From Bacillota bacterium (GTDB lineage Bacteria > Bacillota > Clostridia > Tissierellales > Sedimentibacteraceae): a stretch of 5,489 bases of DNA. The translations under genes and the position numbers were made by a program. Each line of letters starts with the position of its first letter. Position 1 is the stretch's first letter. Location of the stretch: positions 1 to 5,489 of the forward strand of contig JAFACY010000027.1 of assembly GCA_023425285.1 (NCBI GenBank), written 5' to 3'. This document shows, one piece after another, positions 1 through 5,489 of the stretch. The notes under the pieces are model-generated. The model worked only from the letters and a program-made list of their open reading frames with translations. It was not told where the DNA came from and ran no database searches.

Positions 1-20
1 GCATTTACTTAAAAAAAAGC

Positions 21-49
21 TTGCATATTGTCTTTAAAAATAATAAAAT
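21..49 (+). promoter_or_regulatory. Probable sigma-A promoter of typA
   Basis: TTGCAT at 21-26 can serve as a -35 element and TAAAAT at 44-49 as a -10 element (5 of 6 matches to TATAAT), separated by exactly 17 bases. Transcription would start near 55-57, leaving a leader of about 20 bases before the chosen typA start. The -35 match is only 3 of 6 and the DNA is A+T-rich, so chance is possible. Positions 1-20 upstream show nothing identifiable; they may be the tail of a neighbouring gene or its terminator. Confidence 0.45.
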
Positions 50-77
50 AATCCGTGGTTAAAAAAGGATGGTATGT

Positions 78-1898
78 ATGAAAAACAAAATTATAAATAT
101 AGCAGTAATAGCACATGTTGATGCAGGAAAGTCTACTCTGGTAGATGCTTTTTTGCAGCAAAGCGGAGTTTTCAGAGAAAATCAGGAATTAGTTGATCAG
201 GTAATGGATTCAAATGCAATTGAGCGTGAAAGAGGAATTACCATTTATTCCAAGAACTGTTCGGTAATACACAATGACTATAAAATAAACATAGTGGACA
301 CCCCTGGTCATGCTGATTTTTCGTCTGAAGTTGAAAGAATCATGAAGACTGTTGATACAGTAATTCTTTTGGTTGATTCAATAGAAGGTCCTATGCCTCA
401 GACAAGATTCGTTTTGCAGAAATCTCTTGAAGTGGGCATAAGACCGATACTATTAATAAATAAAATAGACAAAAAAAATCACAGAGCTGAAGAAGTTGTT
501 AACATGGTATTTGACTTGTTCGTTGAGTTGAATGCAAATGATGAGCAGTTGGATTTCCCTATACTTTACGGTATAGCAAAGCAGGGTATAGTACAATATG
601 AGCTTGATCAGCCAAGTGACAGTATAACACCATTGTTTGACACAATAATAAAGCATGTTGAAGCATATCCCGACAAGGATACGGATGATTTGCAGATGCA
701 GATATCTTCGCTTGCATATGATGAATATATAGGCAGACTTGGTATAGGCAGAGTTACGGCAGGTACAATAAAGGAAGGTCAGACAGTTTCCGTTGCGAAG
801 CATGACGGTAGCGTGGAAAAGCAAAAAATATCTAACATATATGTGTATCAAGGACTCAGCAGAACAAGCATCAGCGAAGCATACAGCGGGGACATTGTCG
901 TTGTATCCGGGATTCCCAACATTTCCATAGGAGATACCATATGCAATGAAAACAAAGCAATCCCGATGGAAACGATAAAAATTGAAGAGCCTACCCTGTC
1001 AATGAATTTCTTAATCAATACCTCACCGTTCGTAGGCTTGTCAGGCAAGTATGTAACGACAAGGCATCTGAAGGCAAGACTGGAAAAAGAGCTTGAGGTA
1101 AATGTAGGCCTGAAGGTTGAGCCATTGGAGGGAGCAGTTGACGGTTACAAGGTTTCGGGAAGAGGAGAGCTTCATTTATCCATATTGCTTGAAAATATGC
1201 GAAGAGAAGGATATGAGGTTGCGGTTTCAAGACCTGAGGTAATATTAAAGAAAATTGACGGCGTTGTGATGGAGCCTATTGAAAGAGTTTTCGTAAACAC
1301 TCCGGAAATTTATTCGGGCTCGGTTATATCAAAGCTCAATGTAAGAAAGGGAATGATGGTTTCAATGGTTCCTGACGGAAACTATGTAAGGATTGAATAC
1401 ATGGTGCCGACGAGAGGACTTCTGGGATATCGTACAGAGCTTATCAACGATACAAGAGGCGAAGGTACAATAGTAAGAAGCTTTGATCACTACGAAAAAT
1501 TCAAGGGAGAAATCCCTCAGAGAATAAACGGAGTACTGATATCCACGGAGCAGGGAGAAGCAATTGCTTATTCACTTGCTAATCTTGAGAGCAGAGGATC
1601 CTTGTTTATCAATCCCGGCGAAAAGGTGTATGAGGGAATGATTATAGGAATGTGTGCCCGCGGAGAGGACATAACAGTTAATCCAAGCAAGGCAAAGAAG
1701 CAATCCAACACACGTTCCTCATCAGCGGATGATGCAATAAAATTGACACCTCCGAGAATTATGACATTGGAATCGGCACTGGAATTCATAAATGATGACG
1801 AATTGGTTGAAGTAACTCCGGACAACATCAGATTAAGAAAAAGATATCTGACCGAAATGGAAAGAAGAAAGCAAGCGAACAGATTAAAGACAGAATAA
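78..1898 (+). CDS. typA: Ribosome-associated translational GTPase TypA/BipA
   Basis: Translation-factor GTPase of the EF-G/LepA superfamily. Members bind the ribosome and support 50S assembly and growth under cold or other stress. The 606-residue product matches the usual family length of about 610. Visible motifs (606-residue numbering): P-loop AHVDAGKST at 12-20, switch I RERGIT ending near 55, DTPGH at 74-78 with the conserved His, NKID at 128-131, then domain II from about 205, the EF-G-like domain near 300-385 with VSGRGELHLS, and the family-specific C-terminal domain with VPTRGLLGYR near 443-452 and DDELVEVTP near 573-581. I chose ATG 78 because AAGGA at 65-69 lies 8 bases upstream; the in-frame ATG at 69 overlaps that site and has no usable spacing. 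Unusual for the family as described in E. coli or B. subtilis: Ala replaces the His of AHVDHGKTT, Ser replaces the first Thr, and the G5 region reads YGIAKQG rather than YASALNG. Likely monocistronic, with its own promoter and terminator. Confidence 0.96.
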   Translation: MKNKIINIAVIAHVDAGKSTLVDAFLQQSGVFRENQELVDQVMDSNAIERERGITIYSKNCSVIHNDYKINIVDTPGHADFSSEVERIMKTVDTVILLVDSIEGPMPQTRFVLQKSLEVGIRPILLINKIDKKNHRAEEVVNMVFDLFVELNANDEQLDFPILYGIAKQGIVQYELDQPSDSITPLFDTIIKHVEAYPDKDTDDLQMQISSLAYDEYIGRLGIGRVTAGTIKEGQTVSVAKHDGSVEKQKISNIYVYQGLSRTSISEAYSGDIVVVSGIPNISIGDTICNENKAIPMETIKIEEPTLSMNFLINTSPFVGLSGKYVTTRHLKARLEKELEVNVGLKVEPLEGAVDGYKVSGRGELHLSILLENMRREGYEVAVSRPEVILKKIDGVVMEPIERVFVNTPEIYSGSVISKLNVRKGMMVSMVPDGNYVRIEYMVPTRGLLGYRTELINDTRGEGTIVRSFDHYEKFKGEIPQRINGVLISTEQGEAIAYSLANLESRGSLFINPGEKVYEGMIIGMCARGEDITVNPSKAKKQSNTRSSSADDAIKLTPPRIMTLESALEFINDDELVEVTPDNIRLRKRYLTEMERRKQANRLKTE

Positions 1899-1930
1899 TA
1901 ATTGAACAATATTTTAATATTATAAAAAGC

Positions 1931-1968
1931 AGTGTGTATTGACAATTAAAGTTAATACACACTTTTTT
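1931..1968 (+). terminator. Intrinsic terminator of typA
   Basis: A 13-bp stem (1931-1943 with 1951-1963, one G-U pair) encloses a 7-base loop and runs directly into six T residues (1963-1968). It begins 32 bases after the typA stop codon. The A run at 1924-1928 could give some activity on the opposite strand. This separates typA transcription from the downstream genes. Confidence 0.9.
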
Positions 1969-2014
1969 CATAAGAATAAATAGTATTTTTATGAAGAATG
2001 TTAATTTTTTGCTT

Positions 2015-2043
2015 AATATGACGATATACAATATGACAATATA
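2015..2043. repeat. Two-copy tandem repeat, 14-base units
   Basis: AATATGACGATATA (2015-2028) and AATATGACAATATA (2030-2043) differ at one base and are separated by one C, giving a 15-base period. It could be a duplicated protein-binding site near the promoter of the downstream gene, or a simple slippage product in A+T-rich DNA. Confidence 0.5.
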
Positions 2044-2045
2044 AT
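2018..2045 (+). promoter_or_regulatory. Possible promoter for the two-gene unit
   Basis: A perfect TATAAT at 2040-2045 lies 16 bases after ATGACG at 2018-2023, which matches TTGACA at 4 of 6 positions (TGAC core). Transcription would start near 2052 and give a leader of about 370 bases before the ATG at 2422. Such matches are common by chance in DNA this rich in A+T, so this is only a candidate. Confidence 0.25.
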
Positions 2046-2421
2046 ATATAAAATTAATGATTAAATATAATAAAAAATATATTTACTAAATTAGTTTTAA
2101 ATTCTATATATAACATTAATTTATAAAAAATTACCATAGTATATCTATAATAATATGCTCGTGAAGAAAAAATAAAATTATTTAAGGGTGGGGAATAAAA
2201 ATGAAATATATATCAGATGGATAGTAAAAATTATATGATTTACAATGTGCCATGTAATATAAAAGGCATGCATAGCTGTTTTTAGATGTATAAAGTGGGG
2301 TAATTTTAAATTATTTGAGTATATTGTTTATAGACTACGATGCTATTAACATGTATTTTATAGAACGTGGATGCTTTTCTGAAACTTAATAATTGATTAA
2401 TTATGAAAGGAAGGAAGTAAA

Positions 2422-3792
2422 ATGTATAAAAAAAATTTAATAATTTCATTTATTGTTATTGTTCTTGTGTCTATAATGACGTGTATTCCTATATATGCAA
2501 TGGAAAAGGATATGGGCGAAGAACAAGATGCTATTCAAAAATATGAGACATTATTAAAAAATGAAACTGACTTTAACTCTGTTAATAATGAGGTGAATAG
2601 TCAGAATTCATTTGCATTAATAAACTCAGTTCCATATGATACAATTTCAGGAACAATTGAAACAAAGCAAGATTTATTTACTTATCAAATAGAAATTGAT
2701 TTTTCTCGTACTTCACAAGCTGCTATTTGCTTAATACAAACTGGGGACGGGTCTGTAAAGGCTGAAATTAAAGATTCGGATAATAATCTTATCACTCAAT
2801 TAAGCGCTGGGAAAACATCTCTTTCTTATTTAGGAAATTATGCTTGTATGAGTCGGTTTGTATTCGACAAACCGGACCCTGATGTTGATTTATATACATA
2901 TTATATAACTGTAAGTTGTCCTTACTCAAACGTAGGAATTGCTAATAGTTACAATATTAATTATGGTGACTCTTTGTATCTTGAAGATATGATAACCGGT
3001 AGACACAATATGGTAACACTACACTATTTTCGTAATAGAGATGAAAGTGATTCAAGTTATGGTAATTTTTATTCGAGTAACAGAACACCAGGAATTGATA
3101 CGGAACACTGGTATAAATTCAGACATCAATTCAATAAAACAGTAGTAACAATTATACCTTTGCGTGAAAATACTACACCAATACGGTTTAAGATAATTGA
3201 TCCTTCTACTGAATTGGTAGTATATGATTCGAATTTTGATCCCAACGCACATAGAACTGAATGGATTATAGGAGAAGAACCTGTTGAAAAAGCGAAGTTT
3301 GATAATTCTGACCTTGAAATCGGAAAAGAATATTATTTAGTAATATATTCTCCTTTTGGTTCAACATCACCTATAGGCAAATATTACAATTTGTTTGTTG
3401 GTGAAGGATCATTGCTGAGTGATTCGGTTACTGTTTATTCTAATATTTCTGTTACTGGTACATATACTAATTATTCTACACCTGTAAATATAAAACCTAC
3501 AGATGTACCTAAAAATACTGCATATGTTACCAATGTTTCTTTAAAATCCGCGACACCAGGCATAACAATGAGCAAGATTGATCCCTTTGAGGTTCGTCTT
3601 TCTACAGACTATAGTTGGATTAGAAATTTGAAATTTAACTACAAAATAAATATTCCATATAAATATGGACAAACGTCCAATAAACCTCTTGCATCAACTT
3701 GGCAAGTTCGTTTTAAATCTGCATCTTCTTCAAATACTGTCACATTTAAGCCTGGTTTATATTTTAATTATGAATATGAGATAGGCGATTAA
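2422..3792 (+). CDS. Exported beta-rich protein of unknown function
   Basis: I do not recognise a named family. The 456-residue product starts with a classical signal peptide: Lys at 3-4, a hydrophobic core at about 6-20 and a likely cleavage site after IYA at 24-26. Cys21 is not in a proper lipobox (Ile-Met-Thr precedes it), so secretion by signal peptidase I is more likely than lipidation. No C-terminal membrane anchor or LPXTG-type motif is visible, so the protein is probably released or held non-covalently. Residues 27-65 are polar and linker-like. The rest alternates short hydrophobic strands and turns in roughly three modules: 72-182, about 195-327 (HWYKF at 229-233, EYYLVIYS at 303-310) and 330-456. 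The first two weakly resemble PPC-type (pre-peptidase C-terminal) beta-sandwiches: a D..Y.I/F strand, an I.D/D strand, then a closing YYI/YYLV strand. The third ends in FKPGLYFNYEYE. No protease or hydrolase motif is seen, so binding or adhesion is a guess. The start is supported by AAGGA at 2411-2415, six bases before the ATG. G+C is clearly lower than in typA. Confidence 0.85.
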   Translation: MYKKNLIISFIVIVLVSIMTCIPIYAMEKDMGEEQDAIQKYETLLKNETDFNSVNNEVNSQNSFALINSVPYDTISGTIETKQDLFTYQIEIDFSRTSQAAICLIQTGDGSVKAEIKDSDNNLITQLSAGKTSLSYLGNYACMSRFVFDKPDPDVDLYTYYITVSCPYSNVGIANSYNINYGDSLYLEDMITGRHNMVTLHYFRNRDESDSSYGNFYSSNRTPGIDTEHWYKFRHQFNKTVVTIIPLRENTTPIRFKIIDPSTELVVYDSNFDPNAHRTEWIIGEEPVEKAKFDNSDLEIGKEYYLVIYSPFGSTSPIGKYYNLFVGEGSLLSDSVTVYSNISVTGTYTNYSTPVNIKPTDVPKNTAYVTNVSLKSATPGITMSKIDPFEVRLSTDYSWIRNLKFNYKINIPYKYGQTSNKPLASTWQVRFKSASSSNTVTFKPGLYFNYEYEIGD

Positions 3793-3807
3793 ATATACTT
3801 GTTATTA

Positions 3808-3841
3808 CACAAGAAGGAATACAAATATATTCCTTCTTGTG
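3808..3841 (+). terminator. Perfect intercistronic hairpin, possible attenuator
   Basis: Positions 3808-3821 and 3828-3841 are exact 14-base reverse complements around a 6-base loop (CAAATA). The structure starts 16 bases after the stop of the exported-protein gene and ends 26 bases before the next ATG. The 3' side is followed by CAGTAAAATT, not a T run, and the opposite strand lacks one as well, so a full Rho-independent terminator is doubtful. It could partly terminate transcription, stabilise the upstream mRNA or mark a processing site, lowering expression of the second gene relative to the first. Confidence 0.5.
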
Positions 3842-3867
3842 CAGTAAAATTAAATTGAGGTAAATAT

Positions 3868-5148
3868 ATGATTATCAATAATTCCAGCATTCATATGCAA
3901 AATTTAAACAAATCGAAATCTAATACTGAAAATAAATGTACAGAATCAAAAGAACAAAGCTATTCAGAAACTAATAAGGACAACATCAAAAATACAATTA
4001 AAGATGTGGTAGAGATAACTCATACAAATGATAAACCTGCTCTATACTATTCTTCCGGAGCTAAAATATGCAGGCAATATCATCCTGCCACTAAACAGAG
4101 AATGGATCAGCAACTTGCAAAGATCAGAGAGAGCTTGAGCAACTATTATAAAGGAAATTCTACTCTGGATGATATAAAACAGGCTTTTAAGGAAGATTTC
4201 GAGTATAACAAAGGACTTGAAGCAGAGTTTAGTCAAATTACGGGAATTCCCATGCAGTCAGATGAAGAAATACTAAGGTTTACTGTAGGAAATTTCAAGA
4301 TCCAAAGTGCATACTCTGCTTATTATGCAAATTATTATGAGGGAGTAAAGAAGGCAGACGAATATGGAAGTTCTAAGGATCACGACTGGATGTATTATAA
4401 TGCTGACTATTTTTACCAATCAAAAGAAGTTGATGAAGCTATAGCTTCACTTATTGACGAGGTAATCGAAGAAAACAATCTTAATGTAACCGATAAAACA
4501 AAGCTTTATCCTGAAGAAAAGATGTTTAAAAACTTTAATTCCATGTGGAATGTACATTCGGGAAATGTGTTCCACAGTAATCAGAGTTTTTCGATTATAG
4601 ATGAGAGAATTGAGCCTCCAAAAGGCTTTAAGATGTTTTACAAAGATAAGCAATGCTCTTTTGATGACATGAAGAACGGAACAATATACGCAATTTGTGG
4701 GAAAGATCCATTTGCCGGTCCGGATGGGGATGGGTCAGTCGTGTGGTATTTTACTGTGCCTCGAGGCAAATCGCTATTGAAGGAAAATAGTATAATAGAT
4801 TATATTTCGTTAAGTGATGGTAAGCGAACAACAGATGATTATAATGCTGTTATCATTGATTTAGACAGATATTTGTATAGAGATGGATATACAAAAAACA
4901 GTCTTGTGAATAGAATAAATGACTTTGTTCGTCAAAATTTCAATAATTATAATGACGGAGTCTTGATAATTGGAGACAAAAACTTTGAAAAAATAGCAGA
5001 TATTCCTTATTTGCTCCAAGGATCACAAACTAATGATATGAGACTGTACAATTTCGTTAATTATGGAGTTTTATCCGAAAGTGATACAGTAAACTTTAGT
5101 GAATATAATAATTTTATGAAAAATTTCAACCTTAAGCTGGCACGTTAG
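3868..5148 (+). CDS. Hypothetical protein, 426 aa, aromatic-rich middle region
   Basis: Not recognised. There is no signal peptide and no membrane-spanning segment, so it is cytoplasmic unless exported by a non-classical route. Residues 1-55 are low-complexity, rich in Asn, Ser, Lys and Thr, and probably disordered. Residues 73-125 look helical and charged (YHPATKQRMDQQLAKIRESL, then DDIKQAFKEDF). Residues 149-183 are strikingly aromatic, with ten Tyr, one Trp and one Phe in 35 positions, including DWMYYNADYFY at 173-183, followed by a helical DEAIASLIDEVIEE. The C-terminal half (about 240-426) mixes strands and helices, with VVWYFTVPRG at 291-300, AVIIDLDRYLY at 327-337 and GVLIIGD at 364-370. 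No nucleotide-binding or enzyme motif is evident. My impression is that Clostridia encode comparable uncharacterised proteins with an Asn-rich N-terminus, but I cannot name the family. The start is supported by GAGG at 3857-3860, seven bases before the ATG. It follows the exported-protein gene by 75 bases on the same strand, so co-transcription is likely, modulated by the hairpin between them. Confidence 0.82.
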   Translation: MIINNSSIHMQNLNKSKSNTENKCTESKEQSYSETNKDNIKNTIKDVVEITHTNDKPALYYSSGAKICRQYHPATKQRMDQQLAKIRESLSNYYKGNSTLDDIKQAFKEDFEYNKGLEAEFSQITGIPMQSDEEILRFTVGNFKIQSAYSAYYANYYEGVKKADEYGSSKDHDWMYYNADYFYQSKEVDEAIASLIDEVIEENNLNVTDKTKLYPEEKMFKNFNSMWNVHSGNVFHSNQSFSIIDERIEPPKGFKMFYKDKQCSFDDMKNGTIYAICGKDPFAGPDGDGSVVWYFTVPRGKSLLKENSIIDYISLSDGKRTTDDYNAVIIDLDRYLYRDGYTKNSLVNRINDFVRQNFNNYNDGVLIIGDKNFEKIADIPYLLQGSQTNDMRLYNFVNYGVLSESDTVNFSEYNNFMKNFNLKLAR

Positions 5149-5182
5149 TGTCTTAATATTGTTGTAATGAAGTGTGTTCAGT

Positions 5183-5224
5183 AAAAAGCTGTTGCATCAA
5201 TAATTAAAAATGTGCAACAGCTTT
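5183..5224. terminator. Shared terminator between convergent genes, best for luxS
   Basis: A 12-bp perfect stem (5185-5196 with 5213-5224) encloses a 16-base loop. Read on the minus strand it is followed by a run of five T (complement of 5183-5187) and lies about 20 bases after the luxS stop, a good intrinsic terminator for luxS. Read on the plus strand the tail is only CTTTAAC, so it is a weaker terminator for the 3868-5148 gene, whose stop lies 36 bases upstream of the stem. Confidence 0.8.
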
Positions 5225-5243
5225 AACAATTGTTCACCTATCG

Positions 5244-5489
5244 TTATTTTGGGTAGTTTAAATTCTCTTCTCTTAAATTGCACAGAACTTCATTATAATA
5301 CTTTGCTGCTTCGTATTTAGCCATGACTAAATTCATATCCTGATAATTTCCGCAAGATACCGCATCGGCTCCGGGGACTTCACCTTCGTAATTCATAATA
5401 AATTCAAACATTTCCTTGATTATTTCAATAACATCCGTTGAATTTAAATCCCCTTTAAATATAACGTAGAGCCCTGTACGGCATCCCAT
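5244..5489 (-). CDS. luxS: S-ribosylhomocysteine lyase LuxS, C-terminal part
   Basis: LuxS splits S-ribosylhomocysteine into homocysteine and 4,5-dihydroxy-2,3-pentanedione, the precursor of the AI-2 signal, as part of the activated methyl cycle in the cytoplasm. The 81 visible residues are about half of a normal 155-160-residue protein; the gene runs off the window edge, and the first visible Met is internal, belonging to the conserved (S)PMGC segment. MGCRTGLY carries the catalytic Cys (Cys84 in B. subtilis), and the Cys of VSCGNY, 43 residues later, matches the metal ligand Cys126. The two His ligands of the HxxEH motif would lie in the missing part. EMFEFI..YEGEVPGA and CGNYQDMNL.MAK fit the LuxS branch with a CGNY motif rather than the B. 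subtilis CGQAKLHDL version. No defect is visible in the part present. The terminator at 5183-5224 closes this gene. Confidence 0.95.
   Translation of the reverse strand: MGCRTGLYVIFKGDLNSTDVIEIIKEMFEFIMNYEGEVPGADAVSCGNYQDMNLVMAKYEAAKYYNEVLCNLREENLNYPK

Larger units (their letters stand above)
1969..2421. other. A+T-rich intergenic region without a convincing gene
   Basis: About 450 bases between the typA terminator and the exported-protein gene. The first 190 bases are nearly all A and T. No ORF of meaningful length, RNA gene or protein homology is visible on either strand. It does hold a 15-base-period tandem repeat (2015-2043), a possible promoter overlapping it, and two tiny ORFs: 7 codons at 2201-2224 behind a purine-rich AAGGGTGGGGA at 2184-2194, and 22 codons at 2217-2285. 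A second weak promoter-like pair, TTGTTT 2324-2329 and TAACAT 2347-2352 with a 17-base spacer, lies closer to the next gene. The stretch from about 2180 on is less A+T-rich than the first part and could be an untranslated leader or decayed coding DNA; neither can be shown here. Confidence 0.6.

Noticed and set aside
69..77. An in-frame ATG at 69 would extend TypA by three residues (MVC).
   Set aside because: This ATG overlaps the AAGGA ribosome binding site and has no upstream site at proper spacing; ATG 78 has an 8-base spacer.
453..851. A 132-codon minus-strand ORF inside typA.
   Set aside because: It lies wholly antisense to a strongly conserved gene and its translation looks like random low-complexity hydrophobic and Cys-rich sequence.
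1939..1944. A perfect TTGACA -35 hexamer.
   Set aside because: It lies in the terminator stem and loop, and no -10-like hexamer is found 16-18 bases downstream, where there is a T run.
1568..1945. A 125-codon minus-strand ORF across the typA 3' end and terminator.
   Set aside because: It is antisense to the conserved TypA C-terminus and includes the terminator hairpin; the product has no recognisable features.
2389..2404. An inverted repeat ATAATT-GATT-AATTAT next to the ribosome binding site of the exported-protein gene.
   Set aside because: It is six A/T-only base pairs in very A+T-rich DNA, readily expected by chance.
2480..2484. Cys21 of the exported protein as a possible lipoprotein attachment site.
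   Set aside because: The preceding residues Ile-Met-Thr do not fit a lipobox, which needs Gly, Ala or Ser just before Cys, while a good signal peptidase I site follows at residue 26.
4717..4743. A GPDGDGSV segment in the 426-residue protein resembling an EF-hand or dockerin calcium loop.
   Set aside because: The loop lacks the first Asp (Gly284 there) and the Glu at position 12 (Phe295 there), and no second copy is present.

Overview
The window looks like chromosome of a low-GC Gram-positive anaerobe, most likely in the class Clostridia. This rests on A+T-rich DNA, purine-rich Shine-Dalgarno sites before every complete gene, a short-linker promoter of the sigma-A kind, and a translational GTPase whose sequence resembles the clostridial type of TypA/BipA as I remember it. 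Genus cannot be named from the sequence alone.

Layout. Positions 1-77 hold a likely promoter and ribosome binding site. Positions 78-1898 (+) encode a complete TypA/BipA ribosome-associated GTPase, closed by a strong intrinsic terminator at 1931-1968. Then come about 450 bases (1969-2421) of very A+T-rich DNA without a convincing gene; it contains a short tandem repeat, a possible promoter and two tiny ORFs. Positions 2422-3792 (+) encode an exported, beta-rich protein of 456 residues with a clear signal peptide. A perfect 14-bp hairpin lacking a U-run sits in the 75-base gap before the next gene (3868-5148, +), a 426-residue protein without signal peptide or membrane segment that I do not recognise. 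A hairpin at 5185-5224 separates it from a convergent gene on the minus strand (5244-5489), the C-terminal half of LuxS (S-ribosylhomocysteine lyase), whose 5' end lies outside the window.

How the genes fit together. typA (stress-linked ribosome function) and luxS (activated methyl cycle and AI-2 production) are widespread housekeeping genes and need not be functionally linked. The two middle genes are the accessory part: they are lower in G+C than typA, share a strand, are closely spaced and have no recognised function. They may form a two-gene unit (one exported protein, one protein without classical export signal) inserted between core genes. That is inference from layout and composition; no transposase, integrase, tRNA or attachment-site remnant is visible.
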